A stretch of 34,657 nt of DNA from Gemmatimonadota bacterium (GCA_028873825.1 JAPPNM010000102.1:1-34657); one strand, 5' to 3'. Numbered from the stretch's first letter, positions 18,601 to 26,574 are shown. The notes: generated from the letters alone by a model not told the origin. Program-made: numbers and translations.

Positions 18601-18869
18601 CTGCTACGGTATCCGCATCGACGACCGCCACCCATCGGGCATCGCCCTCGGCTGGAACGACATCTGTGACCTCAAGCACGGCGTCTTCACCCGCACGATC
18701 ATGGACGACACGCTTCCCGGTCCCGTTCGAGCGCACCATCGAGTACCACGCGCCCTTCGACCGATGCGACCGCGAGGAGGACTACCGCACTGCTTGGGCC
18801 GGCTTCGAGGAACGACTGGAGCACGCCCCACGCGAGACCCAATCCGCCGCCGCGAGGAACCGCCCATGA
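18601..18869 (+). pseudogene. Unrecognised gene remnant, coupled to the OLD-like ATPase
   Basis: A well-formed protein-like stretch, YGIRIDDRHPSGIALGWND followed by ICDLKHGVFTRTIMDDTLP, is read in one frame. It continues in another frame as PVPFERTIEYHAPFDRC...EEDYRTAWAGFEERLEHA. A single extra C near 18716 explains the shift. The second frame ends in TGA at 18867-18869, overlapping the ATPase start as ATGA, which indicates former translational coupling. I do not recognise the family. The start of the gene seems lost, being fused to the broken DUF488 gene. Confidence 0.5.
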
Positions 18870-20557
18870 TCTGCCGCGTCCGCGTCGCCAACTTCAAGCG
18901 CTTCCGCGACCAGTCCTTCGATCTGGCCGATTCCGTCGTGCTCGCCGGCCCCAACAACTCGGGAAAGTCAACGCTGATGCAGGCGATCTCCTGGTGGAAG
19001 GAAGCCCTCGACCTGTGGAATGCCAAGCGTGCGGACTCCCCCCGGTCGGAGAGGCGGACGGGGGTCGGTGTGAATCGACTGAGCTGCAACTCGGCACCCG
19101 TGCGCGATCTGAACCTGCTCTGGAACGGCCGCACCGTCGCGGGCGGGAATGGGCCGGACCGAAATCGCCTGATGGAGATATCCGTCGAGGGCGTGACCGA
19201 CGGGAAGTCCTGGGAGTGCGCGCTGGAGTTTCACTACGCCCACCCGGAGCTGGCCTACGTGCGTCCGCTCGGGGCCCGCGAGATGGCCGACGCGGAGCTT
19301 GACGCGTTTCCGCCGCCGCCCGCCGCAGAGCTGGAGGTGGTCCGCGTGCCGGCGCTCTCCGGCGTTCGGCGGGACGAGCCTCTGCACGCCCCCGGGATGA
19401 CGAAGCTGATCGTCGGCGAAAGCCGTGCGGGCGACATGCTGCGAAACCTCCTGTGGGAGATCGGTGGTTCGCTCAACTCGGACCGGACCGCCTGGGAATC
19501 TCTCGCCGGCCATGTCCGCGACCTCTTCCGAATCGAGCTGCTGGCACCGGCCTACTCACCCGCGGAACCCTACATTCGGTCGGAGTACCGGGAGGCAGGC
19601 AGTCAGCGGCCGCTCGATCTTGCGAGCACGGGCAGCGGCACGCTTCAGGTCATCCTGCTGCTCGCCTTCCTGCACCGGAGGCGCGGCACGGTGCTGCTAC
19701 TGGACGAGCCCGACGCCCACCAGCATGTCATCCTACAGCGGGATGTGTATGCGCTCATTCGCCGAATCGCTCGGGAGCGGGACGGCCAGGTGATCATGGC
19801 GACCCACTCCCCCGCGATGCTCGAAGCGACGGAGCCCGAGCGGATCCTTTCCTTCGCGGGCCCCTCGCCGCGGCCGCTGCGAACGGAGGCGAAGCGCGAC
19901 CGGACCGTCGGGGCGCTCCGGCGGCTACGCACGACCGACCTGATTCTCGGACACGAGGCGGGGGGCGTTCTCTACGTGGAGGGCCAGAGCGACGAGCGGA
20001 TTCTCAGGGCGTGGACAAGGGTTCTCGACCACCCGCTGCGGGCGTTCTTCTCCCACGCCTATGTCCACTGGCTGCGCGGACGCAGGCTCGAGCACGCCAG
20101 GGAGCATCATTTCGCGCTCCATGGCGCCCTGCCCGGAATGCCCGCCGTGTGCCTCCTGGACGGCGACAACCGGGAAGCTCCCGCGCGCGAGACCACGAGG
20201 CTAGGGATGGAGATACTGCGCTGGGAGCGCTACGAGATCGAGAACTACCTGCTCCACCCCCGGGCCGTGGCTCGCTGGATCTCGTCGCCCGCGGCCGCCG
20301 AAGACGTGGAACGCGAGTTCGGCAAGAGGATGCTTCCCGGTACCGAGTTGTTCGGAGACTCGATCGATCTCGTGAGGGTGAAGGGAAGCACGGAGTTCCT
20401 CATGCCGCTGCTCGAGGGGATCGGGCACCCCACGCGCAAGGCCGACCTGTACCTGATCGCCGAGGCGATGAAGCCCGAGGAGATTCACCCGGAGGTGGTG
20501 GAGAGGCTGGACCGCATGGCCGAGGTGCTGCTTCGGAGAAGCGGCAACAGCGCATAA
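18866..20557 (+). CDS. OLD-like AAA ATPase with C-terminal TOPRIM nuclease-type domain
   Basis: 563 residues from the ATG at 18866, in an ATGA overlap with the preceding remnant and preceded by GAGGAA. The ATPase half has Walker A GPNNSGKST (residues 28-36), an ABC-like signature region (STGSGTLQ) near residue 253, Walker B VLLLDEP (D280, E281) and the switch histidine in ATHSP. The second half has TOPRIM features: YVEGQSDE (E372, D376), LLDGDN (D432, D434) and the WERYEIENYLL motif shared with OLD-type and AAA/TOPRIM proteins. OLD proteins are ATP-controlled nucleases used in phage defence. No UvrD-like GajB partner is adjacent, so this is not a Gabija pair as found. It is one of the few full-length genes in the island, and its stop lies 58 bp from the convergent DUF2188 remnant. 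Confidence 0.87.
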   Translation: MICRVRVANFKRFRDQSFDLADSVVLAGPNNSGKSTLMQAISWWKEALDLWNAKRADSPRSERRTGVGVNRLSCNSAPVRDLNLLWNGRTVAGGNGPDRNRLMEISVEGVTDGKSWECALEFHYAHPELAYVRPLGAREMADAELDAFPPPPAAELEVVRVPALSGVRRDEPLHAPGMTKLIVGESRAGDMLRNLLWEIGGSLNSDRTAWESLAGHVRDLFRIELLAPAYSPAEPYIRSEYREAGSQRPLDLASTGSGTLQVILLLAFLHRRRGTVLLLDEPDAHQHVILQRDVYALIRRIARERDGQVIMATHSPAMLEATEPERILSFAGPSPRPLRTEAKRDRTVGALRRLRTTDLILGHEAGGVLYVEGQSDERILRAWTRVLDHPLRAFFSHAYVHWLRGRRLEHAREHHFALHGALPGMPAVCLLDGDNREAPARETTRLGMEILRWERYEIENYLLHPRAVARWISSPAAAEDVEREFGKRMLPGTELFGDSIDLVRVKGSTEFLMPLLEGIGHPTRKADLYLIAEAMKPEEIHPEVVERLDRMAEVLLRRSGNSA

Positions 20558-20614
20558 CGTCCCGGACGGCCTACTTCCACCCTTGGTCAGGTTGGCTCCA
20601 CCGGCCGAGCCTGC

Positions 20615-20853
20615 CTATCCCCTCGGCGGAAACGGATCGCGTGCGGGAGGGATCGTGTGCTTTCGCCGGATGCGTCCGTCGCGTCCGTGGATCAGCAGCT
20701 CCCCTCCCTCCGATCTTCGCAGATTCTCCCGCGCAGCATTCGTAGCTTCCGCCTGTGTGGCGTGAAGCGAGGGGCCCTGGCCGAGCCATGTCTCCTGTTC
20801 GCCCAACGTCCGCCGGCCCGCCGGACGACCGACCGATTTCGGTTCTTTGCCAT
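20615..20853 (-). pseudogene. DUF2188 protein with a one-base frameshift
   Basis: The start ATG at 20853 follows GGAAG and gives MAKNRNRSVVRRAGGRWANR followed by HGSARA. The C-terminal part, in another frame, reads SLHATQAEATNAARENL...GGELLIHGRDGRIR then DPFPPRG, which is the DUF2188 pattern. Restoring one C in the run near 20780 joins the halves to a normal-length (~79 residue) protein. It begins 27 bp after the higA stop on the same strand, so it was probably the third gene of the higBA operon. DUF2188 proteins are small and of unknown function. Confidence 0.75.
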
Positions 20854-20879
20854 GGTGTGTCTTCCCTATCGCAAGAGGG

Positions 20880-22082
20880 TCATGAGAACTGCCGACGCAC
20901 CGCGCCGCTTCCGACGAACTGCGACAGCAGACGGTAGTTGTCGCGCTCGAAGCGCACCCTTCCGGCCACGATGGCCGGGTGAACGCCGATCTCCTCGGCG
21001 AAGTGAATCACGTTGATCGCCGTTGGGCGGATCCGCACGACGGCGGCCTCCCACTCTTCCCCGGGGATCAGCGCCTCCTCCGCCCACTCGTCCGCCTCGG
21101 CCTCCCGGGGGTCCTCCCCAGGCGACGGGGCGCGCCGGAGCGACTGGTCGTCGAGGAATGCGGCGGGACTGTCGTAGTCCATGTGGCGCGCCACATGGGC
21201 AAGCTCGTGCAGCAGGCAGAACCAGAAGTTGTCGATGCGGTCGTGCCGAAGGGTAAGGGCGACGACCGGGCTTCCGTCCGCGAGCTGGAGCGCCGCACCG
21301 TCCAGGTAGGTGCGGGGAAGGTGCGGCAGCGTGACGAACGCGATGCCCAGGTCGGCCAGCAGCGATGCCACCCGGCTGGGACCGTTGCGCGACCGGCTGA
21401 GCCGCGCGATCCCCAGCAGCGCCTCCGGAGTGACCGTTCCCGGGACGTACTCGGCCGACGGACGGTTCCGGTTGGCAACGGCCATGGCCTGCCAGCACCA
21501 TGCCTGGAGCGCGTACGCATCCGCCTTCGCGTTGGCGCGCAGTCCAGACCGCCGGAAGATCGCCGCGCTGCCGTCCGTGCGTGCTCCGGCGCGCTCACGC
21601 AGCCCCTCCATGAGCTCTCTGGCATGCTGGGCCAGTCCCGGGACCTTCGGAATCCATCCCCTGTCGGCCATCGCCCGCAGCGGGAACCGGCGCCAGTGGT
21701 CGTCGTCCCAGCTCTCGGGCGGGTGCGGCTCTCTCAGCAGGACTTCGGCCGGGATTCCCATGTGCCGGTTCAATGCCCGCGCCATGGGCAGGGTCAGCGG
21801 GCGTTTGCGGGCCAGCACCTCGGATACCCTCGCTGAACTCCCGAGGAACGGGACGAGATCGTGAGGCGACAGGCTCTCCTCCTCCATTCGGAGTCTGATC
21901 GCGTCGACCGGATCGAGGTCGCCCAACGCATGGTGCCTCCGCTCGTACAGGTCCACCAAGTCCGCGAGGACCCCGAGTTCGCGACCCTCGGGGGTGTCGG
22001 GATCGGCTCCCATGAGGCTCGCGATGCGCGCCAACGCCCTCTCGTGGCCGGCCTGCGATCGAATCGGCTTCGGCTGTGGCAT
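20880..22082 (-). CDS. higA: HigA-type antitoxin: HTH domain fused to ImmA/IrrE-like metallopeptidase
   Basis: 400 residues. The ATG at 22082 lies one base after the higB stop, with GGAG inside the end of higB; longer in-frame readings would overlap higB and are rejected. Residues ~55-115 form a helix-turn-helix of the HigA type (DAIRLRMEEESLSPHDLVPFL followed by SARVSEVLARKRPLTLPMARALN). Residues ~225-365 form an ImmA/IrrE-like domain with HELAH (H292, E293, H296), preceded by GAALQLADGSPVVALTLRHD and followed by a Glu-rich segment (EAEADEWAEEALIP) typical for the third metal ligand. HigA antitoxins normally consist of the HTH part alone or with a short tail. Here the protease-like part may mediate toxin binding or self-cleavage under stress, which is inference. 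It is transcribed from the higB promoter. Confidence 0.86.
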   Translation of the reverse strand: MPQPKPIRSQAGHERALARIASLMGADPDTPEGRELGVLADLVDLYERRHHALGDLDPVDAIRLRMEEESLSPHDLVPFLGSSARVSEVLARKRPLTLPMARALNRHMGIPAEVLLREPHPPESWDDDHWRRFPLRAMADRGWIPKVPGLAQHARELMEGLRERAGARTDGSAAIFRRSGLRANAKADAYALQAWCWQAMAVANRNRPSAEYVPGTVTPEALLGIARLSRSRNGPSRVASLLADLGIAFVTLPHLPRTYLDGAALQLADGSPVVALTLRHDRIDNFWFCLLHELAHVARHMDYDSPAAFLDDQSLRRAPSPGEDPREAEADEWAEEALIPGEEWEAAVVRIRPTAINVIHFAEEIGVHPAIVAGRVRFERDNYRLLSQFVGSGAVRRQFS

Positions 22083-22083
22083 T

Positions 22084-22377
22084 CTACACCTTCTCCGCGT
22101 CCACTTTGTCGTACTCGGCGTGGCTGCCGGCGAACCTGACGAAGACCAGCCCGTTGCGGTAGTCGATCTCCGCAATGATCCGGTACCGGTTCCCCCGCAA
22201 CCTGAAGACTACCCGGTCGCCCGGGATGATACTGGGGTTCCAGCGGCCCATCCGAACGTCCATCGGGTTCCTCCATTCCACGCCGCGGACGCCAGCGATC
22301 CAGTCCAGGAACGCGTTTCGGGCACCGGCATGCCGACGTACACAGTCGTCAAGCACGTTCCTGGCGACGATTCGCAA
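22084..22377 (-). CDS. higB: HigB-family mRNA interferase toxin
   Basis: 97 residues, near the family length. The start is a TTG at 22377 preceded by GGAGAA; no ATG in frame fits the conserved N-terminus (RIVARNVLDDCVRRH). The core VVFRLRGNRYRIIAEIDYRNG and the C-terminal FVRFAGSHAEYDKVDAE are the HigB signature, including the conserved Arg-x-Ile and His-Ala-Glu-Tyr-Asp motifs. HigB proteins cleave translated mRNA at the ribosome. The gene is upstream of the antitoxin (toxin first, as is usual for hig) with a one-base gap. The poor TTG start would keep toxin output below that of the antitoxin. Confidence 0.88.
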   Translation of the reverse strand: MRIVARNVLDDCVRRHAGARNAFLDWIAGVRGVEWRNPMDVRMGRWNPSIIPGDRVVFRLRGNRYRIIAEIDYRNGLVFVRFAGSHAEYDKVDAEKV

Positions 22378-22410
22378 CTCAGTTCTCCAAGCATCTCCAT
22401 GGTCCTGCGC

Positions 22411-22439
22411 AAAGTATCATCGCATTCAATCTGTTCCAA
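22411..22439 (-). promoter_or_regulatory. Candidate higBA promoter
   Basis: On the minus strand, TTGGAA (22439-22434) and TACTTT (22416-22411) are separated by 17 bp. The TTG start of higB lies about 27 nt after the predicted start point. The -10 match is modest. The region is clearly less GC-rich than its surroundings. Confidence 0.4.
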
Positions 22440-22443
22440 GATA

Positions 22444-22474
22444 ATTCACTCCCATTCCGGGAATGGTAATGAAT
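22444..22474. promoter_or_regulatory. Palindromic operator-like site upstream of higBA
   Basis: Centred on 22459: perfect arms CCATTCC (22452-22458) and GGAATGG (22460-22466). The symmetry extends outward to ATTCA/TGAAT (22444-22448 and 22470-22474), with 13 of 15 pairs matching. It sits just upstream of the candidate higBA -35 box and covers the start of the mazF remnant on the other strand. A site for autorepression by the HigA HTH domain is the likely role. Confidence 0.55.
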
Positions 22475-22780
22475 CGAACGACCCGGGTCAACTGTTGGTC
22501 GGTCGAACCGAGTGCGCGGGGTTCCTCCCGTGCCCGTAGGGAAGCAGGCGGATTGCAGACGGTGGTCGGGATCGCGATCACCTCGAACACGAAGTACGTT
22601 GCCGCACCGGGAAACGTGCTGCTTCCGGCAGCTCACAGCGGACTGCCCCGAGACTCGGTCGCGAACGTGACTCAACTGGTTACCGTCGACGAGCGCTACC
22701 TGAACGAGCGAGCCGGCAGGATTCCCCGCCGCCTCATGCGGCGCGTGGACGAGGGACTCCTACTGGTTCTCGACCTGTAG
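22463..22780 (+). pseudogene. MazF/PemK-family toxin, N-terminally decayed
   Basis: The last ~70 residues are a clear MazF C-terminus: TVVGIAITSNTKYVAAPGNV, then SGLPRDSVANVTQLVTVDER and RRVDEGLLLVLDL. Upstream, the expected 'RRPVLVVQAD' segment is seen only in another frame (roughly GVPPVPVGKQAD, 22538-22557) and the next 8-9 residues are missing, so a small deletion has broken the frame. No mazE antitoxin gene lies upstream; that place is taken by the higBA operator. The toxin is therefore probably inactive, which would explain survival without an antitoxin. Confidence 0.68.
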
Positions 22781-22796
22781 GCCGTCGCCGCCGCCC

Positions 22797-23608
22797 GACA
22801 TGATGACCGCAGGGCTCTGCGTGGGCGGGCGCGAGGCGACGCCCCGAAAGACCATGACGGCGGACCACGTCATCACGGACCGCGAGACCTTGCGGCAGCA
22901 TCCGCCGGACATCCTGCTGACGAACTACAAGATGCTGGACTACCTGATGATCCGGCCGAGCGACCGGCGGCTCTGGCGGCACAACGAGGCATGACACGAG
23001 CGCTTCGTACCTGCGGGCCGCCTACGAGGGCTTCTTCAACCAGCCGCCCGAAGAGGATCCGGATTCCGCCGACTGGGGGGTTGGGCTCGCGAACCGGCTC
23101 CGCGAGCACACTGCGTTCCGCAATCTGCTCCAGGTGTTTGGGCGGCGACCCGAAGCCGCTTGCCGAGGTGGTTTCGATTCTGAAGCGGACAATGCCCGTA
23201 GCCGACGACGAGCAGGCTGCGGCGGTGCTCAACGCGCTCTGCGCACTCATCTCGGCGGCCCGCGTCCGCGACGAAGACGGAAGGACGGGACCCTTCCTGG
23301 ACGTTTCCCGGGCGACGAGCCGGCGGTCAAGGTCGGTCGAGCATCTGCTATGTGGGCGATATGGGTGGTTGAGTATGGGTGATATGGGTCACAGGTCGGC
23401 CGGTGAGAGCGAGACCGCCGCGTGCGCGAAGTGCGGATCGAACCGCGTGGTGCGGCTGCACGTGCCCGACGTGGTGAAGCCTGCCCTCAGCGGTACGCAG
23501 AACGCCGAACTCAGCCGGGACTGTCTCTACTGCCGCGCGAAGGAGGGTCTGATCATCTTCGGCGCGCGCGCGGCCAGTCTCACCAGAGTGCTTTGCAGCC
23601 AGACATTC
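22797..23608 (+). pseudogene. Large SF2 (DEAD/DEAH, DUF1998/MrfA-like) helicase, multiply deleted and frameshifted
   Basis: Pieces of one large helicase occur in order in three frames. Frame of 22800: DHVITDRETLRQHPPDILLT followed by NYKMLDYLMIRPSDRRLW. Frame of 23005: SYLRAAYEGFFNQPPEEDPD through LREHTAFRNLLQVFG. Frame of 23150: GDPKPLAEVVSILKRTMP through the zinc-binding segment (CAKCG ... CLYC) to LIIFGARAASLTRVLCSQTF, where the family would continue towards 'FSDSVQDAAHRAGF'. At least two internal deletions (near 22990 and 23320) and one extra G near 23143 are needed. The N- and C-termini are missing. Such ~1500-2000-residue helicases are typical of defence islands; the precise system cannot be resolved. 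Confidence 0.72.
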
Positions 23609-23670
23609 GACTTCCTCGACCAGCCAGTGCCGGGTGCGGACGCGGACCATCTCGCCAACGTGCGGGTCGC
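23606..23670 (-). pseudogene. Possible N-terminal scrap of a DrmD/SNF2-type helicase
   Basis: On the minus strand, DPHVGEMVRVRTRHWLVEEV resembles the extreme N-terminus of SNF2-like helicases of the DrmD (DISARM) type, in which 'G-x-x-V-x-V-R-x-R-x-x-L-V-E-x-V' opens the protein. Only about 20 residues are left; the match stops exactly where the plus-strand helicase remnant stops (about 23606), so this is a recombination joint of two broken genes. With so few residues, the family call is weak. From 23670 to 23865 I recognise nothing. Confidence 0.35.
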
Positions 23671-23870
23671 GGTCGGGGAGGTCGGGGTAGGGCGTGGAAG
23701 GGTAGCGGTCACGGCTGTGCGGCGTGTAGGGAACTGGTGGGGCGAGACGGCCGAAACGTGGTGGCGTCCGGGCACCGATCGCAAGATACCGGAGCCGGTT
23801 GGCTGCTATGTATCGGCCTAGCGGCAGAAGCCCATCATTACGCCCACAGAGTCGGCGGATACGCAGCAAA

Positions 23871-24075
23871 TGACAACCACGCTTGTCATTTTGTCAAGTA
23901 TAATTGACATTGCGGGCTGATTCTGGCAGTGGTCAAGTCTTCCTTGACAACTCGCCGCCCCACATTCCTGTCGCGCGTGCTTGCGGCGTACTCGGTGGGC
24001 CCGTCAAGCCGAACCTGTAAGCTCTCCTTACAAGTTGCTTCCGCTGACGGCGTCACGTCCCGGAAGATTCCGGGA
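23871..24075. promoter_or_regulatory. Cluster of five palindromes in a low-GC patch
   Basis: Perfect inverted repeats: TGACAA/TTGTCA (23871-23888, loop 6); TGTCAA/TTGACA (23892-23909, loop 6, with TATAAT at 23899-23904); GTCAAG/CTTGAC (23932-23948, loop 5); TGTAAG/CTTACA (24016-24032, loop 5); TCCCGGAA/TTCCGGGA (24058-24075, loop 2). The third and fourth share the layout 6-5-6 and a trailing AA. The fourth recurs at 28721. The stretch 23820-24131 has no full gene. Operators of lost regulators are the most likely reading. Confidence 0.55.
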
Positions 24076-24139
24076 TGCTGGACGCCAGGTGGCTCAGGAC
24101 CAGGTAGACGAAGATCAGGCCGCGGGGGACATCAATCAT
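24053..24139 (-). pseudogene. 28-codon remnant of a membrane-protein N-terminus
   Basis: From an ATG at 24139: MIDVPRGLIFVYLVLSHLAS then SIPESSGT and a stop. 'MID-x-x-x-GLIFVYLVLS' looks like the opening segment of a family of large bacterial membrane proteins of unknown function. Only the first membrane helix is left. A functional small hydrophobic peptide cannot be excluded, but no ribosome site is clear. Confidence 0.3.
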
Positions 24140-25251
24140 CGGGCTGTTCACGGAGCCCCCCATCCGGTCCGGCCTTCAGCACGCATCGCACCCAGTTGGG
24201 CTGCACATCGAAGAAGGGTTCCGGCTGCGCGTTTCGCCGCCCGCCCGGGCTGATGATCTCCACTCGATCGTCGTACCACGTGACGCGGACCGGCGCGTTG
24301 GTCCCCTCGTAGGTCCGGTGCATGACCGCGTTGTAGGCGATCTGCCGAAGCGCGTCCGGGGCCTGGAGATAGCGTCGGATCTCCCGGGGACCCGACGTGA
24401 TGTCCACCGAGGCGCGGTTGTGCGCGTCGAGCTTGAGGATGAGCCTCTCGAGCTACTTCTTGACGTCGCCGGTGCAGCGCGCCTCGTCGCGGATCGGGTC
24501 GGCCAGCCCGGCGCCGCCGATCCTCAGGAACTGGATGTGGGCGCCCGGAAGGAAGTCCTGCGGGCTGCGGCCGAGCGCCAGCATTCCGACCACGGTGGGA
24601 ACGGGGTCTTCGACGGACAGGATCATCCGTGCGGCGGCCAGGCGCTCCTCCGTGGTGCGGTCGTTCGCGGCGAGCGTCTCCGGGTCGAGGGCGCCCGGCA
24701 GGTAGTCCTCTTCGAATCGGCGGATGTGGAGATCGGCGAGGGTGGCGCGGTAGAAGAGGGCGAAGGTCGAAGGGCGTGTCGCGATGGCGGCGGCGCTCGT
24801 TGAGGATGCGCTCGTCCTGCGCGGTGGCGATGGCGCGGCGCGGTCCCACCCGGATCCGGATTCGGCCTCGGGCCCGCACGGGCGGCGCGTCGGACGGGTG
24901 GGCGGTGACGACGGCCACGTCGTGCCCGGCGAGCACCCGCCTCTCCACCGACATGGTCGGAGGCGGAAGGGTGTGCCCGTCGGTCTTGATGTCGGCCAAG
25001 CGCTGGAGGAGGCGGTCGGTGATGGGGAAGCCCGATGGCGTGCCGTCGTCGCGCACTCCGACGAACACCACGCCGGGGCGGTTGTGGCCCGGAACGTCGT
25101 TGGCGAACGCGCAGACCGCCTGACGGATATCCTCGATCGGGCCGTCCTTGCCGGGCGGAGCCTTCCTGAGCGACTCCTTGCGCTCGACGAGATCGGACTC
25201 GAGGTCGGCCATGAGGTCCTCGAGGATCGGGTCGGGGTAGGGGTTGGTCAT
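24132..25251 (-). pseudogene. AlbA_2/Schlafen-type ATP- or nucleic-acid-binding protein, three lesions
   Basis: Starts at an ATG at 25251, seven bases after the preceding ATPase stop. The N-terminal AlbA_2 domain is clear (ESDLVERKESL, IRQAVCAFANDVPG, GVVFVGVRDDG). After DERILNERRRHRDTPFD, the frame breaks near 24755-24765. The true continuation (ATLADLHIRRFEEDYLPGAL...FLRIGGAGLADPIRDEA) is in another frame. An in-frame TAG at 24455-24453 then stands where Gln or another residue precedes LERLILKLDAHNRAS. Finally, after the HRTYEGTNAPVRVTWYDD ... EIISPGG core, about 70-80 residues of the expected C-terminal domain are missing, and the sequence jumps to EPFFDVQPNWVRCVL. Such proteins act as regulators or nucleases in defence and stress loci. 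This copy must be inactive. Confidence 0.75.
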
Positions 25252-25258
25252 GGGTGGG

Positions 25259-26118
25259 TCAGTCGTCACCGTTCGGCGTCATTTCGGATGCCACGAGCAC
25301 CTCCTCCAGCATGGCGAAGATCGGCTTGAAGTGCTGGAAGTCCTCCGCCGTTCCGTTCTTGCAGAGCCAGTTGCACAGATTGGTTTTTTCGTCGGGGTTG
25401 ATGGTCCACTCTTCGGGAACCCTGTGGATCTCGCCTCGGACCTTCTTCTCGCGAGCACCATCGATGTCGATGAACGCATCCTTGTGGTCGCGAGCCTTGT
25501 CCAGCGTCTTCCGGTCGAACAGGTGTTCGATTCCCTTGCGGATGGGGTGGTCGGAGCATCTCGGCATAACCCTTCGATGGACTTTACCGCAATCCTTACG
25601 GGCAGGAGTCGACTCTGGATCATGAAGAAGTACGACCGCCTGTATGCTCGACGCACTGCGTGAGAGTGCGTCTCGCACTTTCCACAGATTCTTGAGTCCG
25701 CCCTCTCCACCACCCGGCGTCACCTCTAACCGATTCATGTTATCGTCGTGGTTAAGCAGCTGCGCTGCCCTAGTAAGATACTTGCAGTCCGTATCGCCGT
25801 CGACAAACACGACGGTGCGTTGCGCCGATTCAATCTTCCTCTGCATCTCGCCGCGAAATGACGCCGTATCTCGGAAGGCCTTGTACGCCTCGCCGAACTC
25901 GCCGAACTCTTCGGGGTCAATGGGGGACCCCGACGGAAGCTCGTAGAGACCGAATCCGTCTTCGCCAAGTACGTTGCTCAATCCAAGGACGGAGAGCGGC
26001 GAGTGCGTAGTCATCACGAATTGCACTCGCGGGAACATCTTGATCAACTCTGGAAGAACTTCGTGCTGATGGCGCGCGTGAAGATGCAAGTCCACTTCGT
26101 CGATGACAACGAGCCCGC
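25259..26118 (-). pseudogene. AAA ATPase with TOPRIM-like C-terminus, N-terminal half lost
   Basis: The reading enters just before Walker B (LVVIDEVDLHLHARHQHEVL), followed by the conserved QFVMTTHSPLSVL. The Walker A half is missing: upstream of about 26118, the sequence becomes an ISL3 transposase remnant on the other strand. The C-terminal half has a TOPRIM-like core (VVFVDGDTDCKYLTRAAQLL, where Glu is replaced by Asp), then AVVLLHDPESTP and RKGIEHLFDRKTLDKA ... NLCNWLCKNGTAEDFQHF, typical for AAA/TOPRIM proteins near Schlafen-type genes. It ends seven bases before the AlbA_2 remnant, so the two formed an ATPase + AlbA_2 pair. Confidence 0.75.
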
Positions 26119-26124
26119 ACCGAG

Positions 26125-26574
26125 CAGAAGGGACGCCCCGAACTGAAGCGGAGCCGGTGGCTGTGGCTGTGGAATCCGGAGCGCCTGAGCCCGGACCAGC
26201 GCGAACAACTGGACGAACTCCTCGATCCGTCGCAGGTCGCCCTCGACACGGCGGAGGCCTACCGGCTGAAGCTCGCCTTCCAGGAGTTCTGGACCCTGCC
26301 CCCCGACCTGGCCGCGCTTCACCTCGAACTGTGGTGCCTCCACGCCGAAGAGAGCGACCTCGCGCCGATGGTCAAGGTCGCCGGGACCATCCGCAAGCAC
26401 TCGGCCGGGATCCTCAGGTGGCTTCACTCCCGCATCAGCAACGGCATGCTCGAAGCCATGAACTCTCTCGTCCAGGCGGCCAAGGTGCGCGCCCGCGGAT
26501 ACCGCACCATCGAGAACTTCATCACCATGGCCTACCTCGTCTGCGGCAAACTGACCTTCAACCTGCCCACGTGA
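26125..26574 (+). mobile_element. ISL3-family transposase, C-terminal remnant
   Basis: About 149 codons without an N-terminus. RSRWLWLWNPERLS, AYRLKLAFQEFWTLP, VAGTIRKHSAGILRWLHSRI, SNGMLEAMNSLVQAAKVRAR and GYRTIENFITMAYLVCGKLT are the standard C-terminal blocks of ISL3 transposases, including the last acidic catalytic residue in the LEAMNS block. The stop is at 26572-26574. No terminal inverted repeats or target duplications can be found next to it. The remnant sits exactly between the truncated ATPase (left) and the truncated restriction helicase (right), so it marks the joint that removed both. Confidence 0.82.

Noticed and set aside
18866-20557. A Gabija system
   Set aside because: The ATPase/TOPRIM protein resembles GajA in general layout, but no UvrD-like GajB follows; the next gene is convergent DUF2188.
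22797-23670. A DISARM system
   Set aside because: Only about 20 residues look like DrmD, and the other helicase pieces do not fit DrmA; no DrmB, DrmC or DISARM methylase is visible.
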